In this document: positions 1 through 12,000 of the stretch, in pieces
Layout of the letters: the number at the start of each line of letters is the position of its first letter
Position numbering within the stretch: position 1 is the stretch's first letter
Program-made: the position numbers and the translations under genes
Notes under the pieces: generated by a model
What the model saw: only the letters and a program-made list of their open reading frames with translations
Told to the model about the DNA's origin: nothing
Databases searched by the model: none
Origin: Eutrigla gurnardus
Taxonomy: Eukaryota; Chordata; Actinopteri; Perciformes; Triglidae
Reading direction: 5' to 3'
DNA: 64,000 nucleotides
NCBI GenBank assembly: GCA_963514095.1
Contig: OY741276.1
Coordinates: 23,391,695 to 23,455,694, forward strand

Positions 1-96
1 CCACTTTGCCTTTATCTATTTGTTTGACATTGGGTTTTCACCATGAGCACAGGAGGTTGCTGCTTCATACTTTGTATGATGCTGAAAATCTGATAG

Positions 97-308
97 CTAG
101 GGATGGGACGATGAAGGATTTTATTGTGGATTGTGATTTTTTTTTTTTTTTTTTTTTTAAAGATGTATTTTCTGTGACACAATGAAAAAATTGGTTTCTT
201 AACTAAAAGTATGTTTTGCGGCATATTTTATGATCAGGATACTATTATGAATCACAATTATTTTAGCAGAATAATTATGACTAGAAATGTTCATATCGTC
301 ACATGCCT
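97..308. repeat. MITE-like copy of the GGGATGGGACGAT inverted-repeat family
   Basis: The copy begins with a TAGGGATGGGACGAT-like terminus and ends with ATATCGTCACATGCC, roughly its reverse complement. It carries an internal poly-T run and the shared words 'tgtgacacaatgaaaaaa' and 'ataattatgac'. Related copies occur at 2521, 4564, 12247, 42308, 49120, 52090 and 55727. Boundaries are approximate and no target-site duplication could be fixed. Confidence 0.5.
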
Positions 309-1309
309 CCTGGCTGCTGTAGTGTTAAAGCAAAGAGGATGATCCATCAGCAACAACAGCACAGGGATAAAAGCCCAACACTCACCAGCAACCGTCCGCC
401 CAGCCAATCTGCTCCCTCTAATGTTTTTTTGTCATTGTTATGATAGTCTGTCTGATAGACACAACCAAAACAAGCTTATCCTCTATTTTCTACAGTGACA
501 TCACCAGCACTTTTCAGAAAAAATTAGATTTTCAACTTGAAGCACTCGGAGAGCTCAGGAAACAGATGCACTGCTTTTTCTTGGGATCAACTGAAAAAAG
601 ACACTTGTGCTCAGAAAAGGGTGATCTGTGGATAAAGGCCCTGAGTTATGTAAACACTTTCGATGAAGCTAGCTGGAGGCTTTGGAGGCAGCTTGAAGCT
701 TAATCAGAAATGCAGCCCAGCAGGAAGCTAAACTGGATGTTTATCCTGCAGTCAGAAGGAGCTCATCAGCTCAATTTACTTCCCAAATCCTCCAAATCTC
801 TTTGACAATGGTTCCTGTCAGGCTCCCCCTTTTCCCTGAACAGTGTTTTGCTGAAGCTCCAAAGTGACCTCTGCCATGCAGAGGAGGCGTGTGATGACGC
901 AGGTAGAGGACACTGAGACGAGCCCTCTGTGGCTGCCTCAGCCTGAGAAGAACAGCCTGCAGACTGCAGCCAATCAGCTCTGCTCTCTGTCAGTGCCGCT
1001 GTGGGTTTGAACGCCGCCTCCTACTCACACATCATCGCTCATCAATTGCACTCACTGAAATTAGTTTAATGTCATTGAAATAACATTGTGTGTAATGCAT
1101 TTCTTCGACTTTTATCTAAACTAGATTACATTATGCTTGGTTTCATCTTTGCAGTTTAGTCTTTTCAAATCTAATCTTGAGCACTTGAAGCTCTGATGGC
1201 TGCCGTTGATGATATGTGCTGGTCTTCCCTGGCCAGTCTGCGGTCTTTTGTAGTCCTCTTCTCATTGGCTGATGAAAGACATGTTCACATCAATGTCTGG
1301 CCAAATTAT

Positions 1310-1560
1310 TTAGTGTTACCAGACGGCAACATCCGGTTCTGAAAAGTGAAGCCAAAGCTAAAGTGCCTTAAACTTGCATTCTCTCTACTGGTCATCAGGG
1401 GGCGACTCTTCTGCTTGCAAAGTGTCTGATTGTATAGAAGTCTATGAGAAATGACCCTACTTCTCTCTAGATTTTTTGTAAATGTAAAAATGTTTATGGT
1501 CTCAGTCGCTAGTTTCAAGTCTTCTTCAATACAGCATGCTGTTAAGAAAGCAAGTGACCA
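1310..1560. repeat. Dispersed teleost repeat fragment (SINE/MITE-like)
   Basis: The segment has the words 'gccttaaacttgcattctc', 'catcagggggcgactc', 'atagaagtctatgagaaatg' and 'agtttcaagtcttcttcaat'. I recognise this combination from general familiarity with percomorph fish genomes as a frequently repeated unit. No second full copy was seen in this window, so the call rests on recognition rather than on an internal alignment. Confidence 0.5.
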
Positions 1561-2520
1561 TCATTAATTTACTAAATTAAGTGTGACAAGCCAGTACTTG
1601 GTTGAATGTTCCTGGTATGGGCACATGGGTGCAAACTGGAGGACCACAAAGACAACGGAACGAAGCACCTACTTTCTGCTTCCTTTGTAGAGACGGCACT
1701 TCCTGTGGTTATAATATTCTAGATTTGCAGTTATTTTAGGATGAGTATTATCATGCCCCACTTACATAACATTAACTTGATGATAACTTCACTAGTTCCC
1801 TCCTGTGGATTTAAGTCCTTGTTATGAAACACACTGTATGCTGCCAGTTTACAGCTTGGTGATGAGGGCTTGCACATTTGGATGTTGGCCTTTTCTCAGC
1901 AGCAGAACTCGGTGGGTTTGTTCTCCGGTGCCTGTGAAGTTGTGGAGTCCGGTAGTGACGGGGGGCCCATGTGGGCAGCAGCAGTGTAGGGGGTGGGGAG
2001 GATCTCTCATCTGCTGCTATTGTGCTTGAGAGAGATGACCTTCTAGGGAAGCGCTTTTGTGGATAACCATCCCACCGCACCATGCTCAATGCACAGCGAG
2101 CCTGCCCATCAGCACCCGCACCCTCCACAGATTCCAAACACCACGGATAGTGATGTGACATTTAATGTGGTCTGGCAAGCATCCATCGTCACAGAGGGAC
2201 TTTTTTTGGCAAAGGTTCCTGACTTGTCAGCAAGCCTGAAAGAAATGGTCTCATCCTGCCGACCAGGGAAGCAATACATCTATTTGTAGCGAGGTCCTGC
2301 AGAAGGGCACAGAGGTTTCTATTCGAGCCAAACTACGATCCCGTGGGATCGGCGGGCACAAAGCTTGGTGGGAGAGAAGTATGCATTAATCCAATGTGCA
2401 AACACATTGACCAAAATGTTGGGTGTTACTGGTATATGAATCTCAAATATGTCCTATTGCACCAGTATGTCCCCATTATTAAAGCCGGCTTCTAGTATTA
2501 AACAGATTGTGTTAAACATA

Positions 2521-2835
2521 AGTGGGAATGGGACGATGCAATTTCAACTATTGGAATACTCATTAAAAAACTCCCATGAGTGACTTGAAGAAGCTGTTTA
2601 ACTTAACATCATGGTAGACAAGTGAAAAACTGATTTATTGATATTTCCTTTATTTATGCAGGGAGACCTGATGATTATTTGATTGTTTTCACTAAAAAAA
2701 AAAAAATGATATAAAAATAAATTGATACCAGTATGTGTTTGTGCCAGTTTAGGTGTAGATTTTGATAACCGGATGACATCAGAATTATTTTTATTGGCCA
2801 GAATAATCGTGACATGAAATTGTCATACGGCCTAA
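2521..2835. repeat. MITE-like copy of the GGGATGGGACGAT family
   Basis: It starts with 'gggaatgggacgatgcaatt' and ends with 'gtcatacggcc'. The interior has the family words 'tttatttatgcagggagacc' and 'ggccagaataatcgtgac', which recur, mostly in the opposite orientation, in the copies at 49120 and 52090. Boundaries are approximate. Confidence 0.55.
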
Positions 2836-4135
2836 CCATAAGTCATACTGTGCTGACGGCTGGGAATCCATGCTATGGTGTCTGGTTGTGGATAGGGGCC
2901 CATGACTGACGTTGACCTTGAGACATGAAGGGAATGTTAACTGTTGTTGACATGGAGAGTAATCTATAGTTGAACTGAACAGTTTTCACCTACACTTTCA
3001 CTTAACATGGTTGATCTCTAATGCCTTGCATGGTTGCAAGTTAGATATTATGTTTTCTTTGACAAATACAATAAATCTAAGTCTAATGATTTTACCTGAA
3101 TGCCTCCCTGCTCTCACAACATGCATTTCTCTGTAACATCAAGAAGACTGGCGTTCAGAACTTTGTATCCTTTATTTTTTAAAGCATGTGCTGTAAGAGT
3201 GAGCAGTGGTGAATACCCCTTTAAAGTCATGGTTTGTCATTTCTGCCAGGCTCTCTGTGAAGATCATGATTATTTTTGACAGTAGGGGAGCACTAATATG
3301 CTCCCAGTCCTGGGATAAGTGTTTGTTACCATGGCAACAGAAACAGTTGCAAGTTATATGAGTAGTCTCCTGCTTAAGATTCATAACAAAAGCAAAGCAG
3401 AGATCCCGGGGAGACGATTTAGAGAGAGAGAGAGAGGCTTATGTAACAGAGGTCAGAGGTGAGGATCAACTCCAAAATCGGCTGACGTGTTGAATCTGTG
3501 ACAACGTAATGGCAGGAAGCCAAGAAACTAGTCAGCTGTTGATAAACAGTTGTTTGTTTCCGCTACCAGGCAACTGCTAGCTTTGTATTTGCTGATAAAA
3601 TCGTGAAACTCAGTGTGGACTTTTGACACGGTGGGAAAACGTTCCTGCCCGGAGTGCTTTCTGCAGTCGCCTATACATGCAAACTAAAACGTAATGCAGC
3701 AAATGATGCGTAAGCTAGCAACCATGTACAAATGTGCACATGTGTATCAGTTTTATATCCTTGCATTGATGGGATAGGGATTTATCACAGTTGGTGAACC
3801 CTCACAATTAGTTGATTGTAATTGAAGGCCCGTTATTGGATCGAGTGTTGTCGATTTGGTTAAAGCTGTCTAGATCACTATCATGGCAACTGGGATCAGT
3901 GCTTGTTTTTAAAAACCCAGGAATTGTCTATGAGAACACAATGTTTCTTTTTTTAAAGATTTATTTATCCTTTATTTATGAAGGGGGACCTTACAGTGTA
4001 TGATCACCTTATTTGCTTCTTAGTATTTGATCTGTTATAGAAGGATTTTTGATAACATCCATTTGGATGAAGTAAATGCATATTGTACTTATGTAAATGC
4101 AGCTTGTGGGCTCGTCGATAAGAACTGTTACAGAA

Positions 4136-4345
4136 TGCTTCACCCGTTGACTGCTCTGATAGCCCACTCGACAGGACAGGAGGTCAGCCTTTTGTTCAGC
4201 TGCCATCAGCACATGTGGCCTCCTGGCTGGTCGAGCTGCACTCCAACACACATCGGAGGCAGGTGCCACTCAGTCACCGCCTCACCAAAGGCACTATCGC
4301 CACCAGGTCTGAGCTTTTGTCACTCCATGACCTGTTGGCAAGCGC
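4136..4345 (+). other. Candidate orphan exon (unassigned)
   Basis: A GC-richer stretch in AT-rich surroundings has one open frame of about 70 codons. It begins after a 'gttacag' acceptor-like site and ends at a 'gcagag|gtgaag' donor-like site. The translation contains HVASWLVELHSNTHRRQ and TRSELLSLHDLLASAE and looks compositionally like a helical protein segment. I do not recognise the family. The frame stays open past the putative donor to a stop at 4404-4406, so it could also be a fragment of a larger insertion or chance. It does not match SERCA. Confidence 0.2.
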
Positions 4346-4563
4346 AGAGGTGAAGATATGGTCATGCCTGAGGAGATGCTGGGACCGCTACCAGGAAGGA
4401 TGTTGACACAAACGGACAGGTGTTATACACAGACACTTCATCAGAGCAGGTCTGCAGTGTAACAGCTTCGGGACAATTCCAGTGTTCTGCAGCGTCGCAG
4501 TCTCAACACTTACTGGTTTATTTACAGGGGTGAAGGTAGATTGGAGTTCCTGCTGGTCCTACA

Positions 4564-4870
4564 CCTAGAAATGAGAGGATATAGGGTTTTATCTTGGATC
4601 GTGATTTTAAAAAGACTATACGTTGAATGTGAAATTTCCATTGAATATAACGATTGACAAGAGAGCTCTCTATCATGGTAGTCGGTGAAAAGTAGTCAGA
4701 TTTAAAAAATACAGATACAATTTTCATTATTTATGCAGGGGAGACCTTATGATTTGTTTTCCACTAAAAATGCAGTTAATTAAAAAAAATGTCATATTTG
4801 TGACTCAATAAAAAAAATGTTCCTTAACAAAATCTCAGGTGATTCCTGTATGTTTTAGTGCCATCATGAA
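4564..4870. repeat. Degenerate copy of the GGGATGGGACGAT family
   Basis: The words 'cctagaaatgagaggatata', 'catggtagtcggtgaaaa', 'tttatgcaggggagacctta' and 'gtgactcaataaaaaaaat' match, in order, those of the copies at 2521 and 97. The right end is uncertain because similarity fades. Confidence 0.45.
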
Positions 4871-7287
4871 GCGCCTCGACTTAGTTTTCCCTTGGAGATT
4901 TTTGGAAGAAGCGACTGCCTGCCAAAAGAAACCAGCACTCGATCAGTCAGCTGCAGCAGACGTTGACATTAGCCAGCAGCAGGCGAACTATACAGTTTTG
5001 GAAAGGCAGGAAGCTGGGATGAAAACCCCACAGGTCTGTGCTGGGCGCAAGCACACCCTTTAAAAGCCATTTCTAATGTTTCACAAACATGCATGCATTT
5101 CATTTTTACCAACCCTCCCGCAAATGACCCGAATATCATGAAAAATATTTTTGTTTGACTCCGCAGACATCCACTTATTTCGGATCAGCCTGTGAATCAC
5201 CGATTCCGACACCTTAAGGAAGAGCCCTTTCTCGTTATGTAAATGGGATTGAGCCAAAAACATAACCTCTTTGGTGGAGGCTAACAAACTGCATGTTGAC
5301 CTCACATCTGCAATGTATTTCTCACGATGGAAATGCATTGTGGAGGGTTGCCGTGTGTGCCTTTTTGCCAAGCAGCTCCTGTCGCCTCTTCCTGGTGCTG
5401 TGTACCGACACTCGTTCATTAAGTGGTACCGCGTACCGGACCATACCGGACTATACCAGCCTACTTTCACCATTAACCTACCCTAGCTGTGTTTCTTGGC
5501 TCACCATCGCTCTCTTGGAAGCAATCACAAGAACGTTCTAACTGTAAAGCGTTTTGGCCTCAAAGGAACATTTCATGTTTTGTTGGTAAATCTTTTAACC
5601 CTTCCAGGGATGTGCTCATTTAAAGTTTAAAGTGTAGCTATGAAATGAGTTCCTTTTATGATGTCAAATTTATTTTAGCTCACAGGCCACATGCAGCCCA
5701 GTTTGATCTCAGGAGGACCCGACCAGTAAAACCATTGCATAATAACCTATAAATAATAAAACCTCGATGTTTCCTTTTCTCTGTAGTGTAAAGAAGTACA
5801 TGTTGACAACTAACAAATTAGTAGCCTGAGATGCCCTGCTGATCTGTCGGCTATGACTAAATGCAGACTGCTGTTTCCTCCAACCTGCCAACATTTCAAT
5901 GACAATGAAACAGCTGTCATGAAACGGCCACATTTAAACCCGATCAGCACATTGGGGAACGTATTGAAATGCTTTTCCCAGTTTGGCCACATGCATCGTC
6001 TGTCTCATTGCCCCCGCCCTTCCCTCAAGGGCATGGGGGGTTTTAGATTACGGTACGTGTCGCATTCAAATGGGAATCTGGACTTTAGTACATTTAATCA
6101 AATCTCTCTCTCATTCTGCAAGAGTTTGGGTTTTTCATTTCAACGTTGTATTTTACACCTATCGTATTCTACTTTAGCTTATTCATGTGAACCATCATCT
6201 TGGCTCCTAAATTACTGTTCTTTATTGTATTTAATGTGCTTTTCAGATGGACTTGCCTGCCTTGGTTGCTTGTGTCTTTAGGCCCTGTCCACACCTGACA
6301 GTGACATGTGTCTCAGTGTAGTGAATGAATTGAGATCAGATCGCTCGGATCAGGAGCTGGTCTGGGCCGTAAATGAACACATTGTTTTAGCAGCGTCTGT
6401 TGTGCCTCTGTTACCTCCTCTGTTGCCTCCGACTCGGAGGCATTCTGACACCCCATTCCTTCTCGGTACCTTTCACAATAATAATGAAATGAGTAATGGT
6501 TCAGGAAAAAGGAGTGATACCGCAACAACAAAAAGGCAGTGTAGGGGCTATTCTAATGCCAGTTGTGAACTGACTTGCTTCGAGCTGTCCACTTGGGATC
6601 AGATCACCTGAGACGCATGTTAATGCTGGTTCTGAAAGGGCCTTAGATATTTGGCAAGCTTGCGTGGGTTGTAGCTATACCATTTTCTTCTTTTGTAACA
6701 ATCTGACATGATTTGCATTTGTAACTAACTAGGTCTGTATGTAGACTACGTCCACGGGAACTGTGCCATAGCCTGAGCCATTTCCCCAGTTTCCATTGCC
6801 TTTATGTACCATTAGGAAGCTGAACTGGGTCACTGCAATTCCGATATATCCAAATTGGCCTTTTCCTTTGAGACGGGCCTTTTATGGCTCACAGTCCTTC
6901 ATTTCCTCTTCTTTCTTTGCCTCTCCTTGTCTTTCCCTGCAGCGATGGCAACGCTGCTGCTGCTGTGTGCCACAGCAACCTCCTTGTAACGAGCTGTGCC
7001 TCATCGCTTTATTTTACACTGATGCTGAGTTACTGCCTGCACAAAATGGACATCGTATCTGTTAAATCTTCATTCAGTCTGTACACATGCAGCATTGTGC
7101 AGTACAAGTAGTGTATGGGTGAGCTCAGTGGTAATCAAGAAGACCATTAACCGTTAACATGAGGTTTCAGTTGCAGACTTAATTCAAAATCATATTTAAA
7201 ATGTTTCTGTGTGTTCATGCTCCTCATACTTTGCATTTTTCTTTGTTTTTGTGTTTTCTAATTGTGGGTCTGTTAATGTTTTCATAG

Positions 7288-9007
7288 TTGGAGACAAGGT
7301 GCCTGCTGACATCCGCATCTGTTCTATCAAGTCAACCACTCTGAGGGTAGACCAGTCCATTCTGACCGGTAAGACATGTCTGCAGATGATACCACAGCCA
7401 TCAAATCATTTCCCTGTGCCATTTTTATCAATTAGATTCTCAGTTACCCCTGGTATATAATATCATAATATGGGTATTATTAATTAAATTATAATAAATG
7501 TTATTTTTTATTTGTGTATATGATTTTTCTCTCTTTTTCTTTTTTTCTAATTCTTATTTTTTAACATTTCTTTTAGCTCAGCATCAAGACTATGCCATTC
7601 TGCATTTCATGGCGCACACGTTTACATTTTTCCATGTGTGCTCTTTATTCAGTAATAAACAGAAAGTCAGATTAAAGCTTAGCTAAAGATTTTGATGTCA
7701 TTATTCGCTGGGACAAATTAGGTTTTCATACAGAGGCTGGAATGTTACCAAGGGCCCTTTTTAAGTAATATATATCAGTGATTTTGTTTTTATATGTGAC
7801 CACTTATCTCCTAAATTGAAAATGTAGCTTTGGCTGTCATGAGCAGAATAGGTTGCATATGCATAGCATCTGGCACACAGCGAGTTTTATCAGCCATTTC
7901 ATTCAAGGCTACAAGAGGGTTTCCTTTTCTAGTTGGGTTTTAACTTTTGAATTGCAGACTCTCTTTATTTCAAAATAAGAGCGCACACATAAGCTCATCC
8001 ATATATATACTATAAGGATTGAATATAGGATCAATCCTTCACCTGTGTTTTGAGTCAGAATAGCCGAATGACAATAAACAAGAAAATGTAAGGTGGCTAC
8101 AGAATGAGCCCAGAGGTGTATCAAGACATTGTTTATGAATGAGCATGCTTGTTTCTGAATTGAACATTCATGAGCATGTGAAAGATTAGTGAGGCAGCAT
8201 GAATGATCTCTCTGTAGAGATAATTAGCTATGCTTTGTTCTGCACAGACAAATGCAAACTGATGTAACCCGCTGCCGTCTGTTGTCTTTGTAGGTGAATC
8301 TGTCTCCGTCATCAAACACACCGACCCTGTGCCCGACCCTCGCGCCGTCAATCAGGACAAGAAGAACATGCTCTTCTCTGTAAGCTCCACTTATCACACA
8401 TCCTGTTGACGTCCTTCCACTTCTTGTTTGTTTAGTTTCTGTCAACTTCCTGGAAAAAAATGCTCCTGTTATGTCGAGATGTGTGAGATGTTATCAGACG
8501 TACTTGAGTCCGATGTGTATTGCTTGTTTCAGGGTACTAACATTGCAGCTGGGAAGGCCGTGGGAGTGGTCGTGGCCTCTGGCATTAACACCGAGATCGG
8601 AAAGATCCGTGACGAGATGGCGGCCACCGAGCAGGAGAAGACGCCCCTGCAGCAGAAGCTGGATGAGTTTGGTGAGCAGCTGTCCAAGGTCATCTCCCTC
8701 ATCTGCATTGCCGTGTGGATCATCAACATCGGACACTTTAACGACCCCGTCCATGGAGGCTCCTGGATCCGCGGGGCCGTCTACTACTTCAAGATCGCCG
8801 TGGCACTGGCCGTGGCCGCCATCCCTGAGGGTCTTCCTGCAGTCATCACCACCTGCCTGGCCCTGGGCACTCGCCGCATGGCCAAGAAGAACGCCATCGT
8901 CCGCAGCCTGCCATCTGTAGAGACCCTGGGCTGCACCTCTGTCATCTGCTCTGACAAGACGGGAACCCTGACCACCAACCAGATGTCTGTCTGCAGAGTG
9001 AGTGAGA

Positions 9008-9096
<89 letters not shown>

Positions 9097-12000
9097 TCTT
9101 GGTGCATTGCTGAGCAGTTCGGTTTCCTGTGCCTTGTCATCTCGGTTGTCGCTGCCTAGTGTTTGAATAAGGTGACAGCAGTTAGAGGAGCTGTGACTGT
9201 ATAATTCACTCTCAGTACATTTGTCAGCTAAAATGCTAAAATGTCTGTGCAAGCAAACAGTGAGAGTAACGTGTTCCTTGTGATCAGGGATCCAGCTTCT
9301 AAAAGAAGAAGGCTGCATGCTGTCTGTTGCTCCTCTAATCTACAATGAGCCATTGGATGACTTGCAGCGCTGCTGTTACATAACTGACCTTGCCTCAGGG
9401 AGGCAGTCAGCCTGTCGTTCCTTTCTGTCTCTTTTGAGTGGCACTTTGTGGCCCCACATATTAAGACATTTCAGCATTTAATGAAGTTTGTAAAAACCTG
9501 GAAAAGTCATGGAATTTCCAGGTAAAGATTTCTAAGTAAGAATGCAAGTATTTATTTCACATGTACATGAAATGTAAGTTATTTCAACATATGTGCTAAA
9601 AAAAAATAGAAATCTGCATACACTTGGATCATAGTTGTGTTCAAAATCACATGCTAACTTACTACTAAGTCAGTTTTTTCTACAGTACACCATATATGAC
9701 CGCTACCTCTTCCTCTACCATAACATGATTCGCCCTCATTCATATTAGTATGTTGGTATTTTAACAAGGCAGTCTTTTACAGTGTTTTGCTTCCTTATAG
9801 TGGCTTTTGGCGGTTCTAGCTTTCTTGATGCAAAGTCATCACGTCATCATACGATATCTGCCCAGCAACTGCTGAGGGTTAGTCCTGATCACAGACAGAG
9901 CAGTAAAGACTAAACCAATTCACCTTGGAGGTGTGTACACTGATGTTACATTATAGGTGCGCTGTTTGATTGATCCCCCCAGTGGGGCTTCCAGTGGGGA
10001 GGCCTAAGGTCAACCTCCCCCGGCCCCCTTCCTCTTCTCATCTCCTACTTCTGTGTGAGACCCTCTTAACGGGCAGTAGCTGGGCTTGCTCACAAACCAG
10101 AATTAGGGCGCCCACTCCTACAAGGTTAACTGACCCACATGGTGACGTGACGTGCAAATGAGTGAGTGAGAGTGTTGGAGAAAGCTCCTTGCAGTAGCAG
10201 CCCTGGCACTGCAGCTTCTTCCTTTCAGGCACAGCATCTCTTTACTCGCTCCCTGGCAGCCTCTTCTGTTTGCTTTATGGAGAGAAACTAAACACCCTTC
10301 TCTCACATTAGGCAGCGGGCCACCCAGCCTGGCTCTTACAGAGACACACACTGTAACACTGCAGGATAACCGACTGTCTGAAACGAGCTCTCGGTCGTCG
10401 GCTCTGGGTTTTCTGTGGTTCCTGCTGCCACCTGCTGGTTGACTGAAATACAGACGGGACGTTGTGTCTGCTTTAAAAAACTCATATTTACTTTTATCCC
10501 ACCTGTTCTCTTGTTCTCCAGATGTTCATCCTCAACAAAGCTGATGGCGACAGCTGTGCTCTGTCAGAGTTCACCATCACAGGTTCTACCTACGCACCTG
10601 AGGGAGAAGTGTGAGTACTCTACAGCTGGCTCCACCACAAGCATGCTAAAATATGTCATGGAGATTACTTCAGTGGGAGATCTGTGAAAGATGGGCACAT
10701 ACATGACTTATCTAATAATATGAACTCTAAACTCACAAATGAATACTTTGTGATAATAATATCCTCAGGTACCAGGATGGCAAACCAATGAAATCCTCCC
10801 AGTATGATGGCCTGGTTGAACTGGCTACCATCTGTGCCCTGTGTAATGACTCCTCTCTGGACTTCAACGAGGTCTGAACCCCGTCTTTGTCATACTGAAC
10901 ACATGTCATGTGTTGTATTGGCCAATGTGGTTTCCCTGTGTTTGTTTTGTAAGAACTTTAAAGGACAGTAACACAAACTCACAGCGCTCCAGTACAAAGT
11001 GTAAATGTGATACTGAAGTTACACACTTAGGTATACATATGCCCAGATACATACACCAGTATGCATGCACCCATAGACTGCAGGAGTAAAATATATGGTT
11101 TTGGATGGTTTAGGTGAAGGGTGTGTACGAGAAGGTCGGCGAGGCCACAGAGACGGCGTTGACCTGTTTGGTTGAGAAGATGAACGTTTTCGACACCGAA
11201 GTCAACAGCCTGTCCAAGATTGACAGAGCCAACGCCTGCAACTCGGTGAGTGACATCAGCTTTGTCACACTCTGTCACACCCTGCTCCCACTCAGCAGGG
11301 TTTTCCTCACCTGCTGTGTCCTTCTGTGTGAGCAGGTGATCAAGCAGCTGATGAAGAAGGAGTTCACCCTGGAGTTCTCCAGAGACAGGAAGTCCATGTC
11401 GGTCTACTGCACCCCCAACAAGTCTCGTTCTTCCATTGGCAAGATGTTTGTCAAGGTACACTGAAAGAAGCCTGTATGACTGGCTTTGCCTTTGAAGCCT
11501 GACACTCTTCTGCCGTGTTGAACATGTCTTCCTCTGCTCCACAGGGAGCCCCAGAAGGAGTTATTGAGAGGTGCACTCACGTCAGGGTCGGCAACAGCAA
11601 AGTTCCCCTCAGCAAAGGTACCAAGGACAAGATCATGTCTGTGATCCGTGAGTACGGCACAGGTCGCGACACCCTTAGGTGCCTGGCTCTGGCCACACGA
11701 GACAGCCCACCTAAAATGGAGGACATGATACTCTCTGACAGTACCAAATTCGTGGACTACGAGGTGAGTTTTTTTTTTTTTTTTTTTTTTCAATCTAACT
11801 TCTGGTACATTTGTTTGGTACTGAAAGGAGTACAAAGTTCACTAAAACATTCAGTGGGGTCTTTGTCTCTGTCATCCAGACCGACCTGACCTTCGTGGGT
11901 TGCGTGGGCATGCTGGACCCCCCCAGACAGGAGGTGGCTGCCTCCATCAAGCTGTGCCGCCAGGCCGGCATCCGCGTCATCATGATCACTGGAGACAACA

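Larger units (their letters stand above)
1..7287. other. Non-exonic region left of the first visible atp2a2 exon
   Basis: No recognisable coding exon of a known gene was found here. The next atp2a2 exon upstream should encode the segment ending in the actuator-domain entry (around human residues 108-154), and I could not find it on the + strand. The region is therefore best read as part of a long atp2a2 intron 5, with exons 1-5 left of the window. It is mostly AT-rich and contains a poly-T tract near 137-158, copies of the GGGATGGGACGAT repeat family (about 97-308, 2521-2835, 4564-4870), a teleost-type repeat near 1310-1560, a GC-richer candidate exon at 4136-4345, and an unexplained minus-strand ORF at 5081-5473. 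Confidence 0.6.

Noticed and set aside
1811..2161. Minus-strand 116-codon ORF
   Set aside because: Ser/Pro/Arg-rich reading with no domain, no splice sites of note and no neighbour support.
6796..7111. Possible earlier atp2a2 exon near 6937 (after a ctgcag acceptor-like site)
   Set aside because: The translation does not match SERCA residues 108-154, and the frame has no donor in the right phase.
8494..9318. Minus-strand 274-codon ORF
   Set aside because: It is antisense to the large atp2a2 exon and then reads through the CA repeat as a Cys-Val run. It is a coding shadow.
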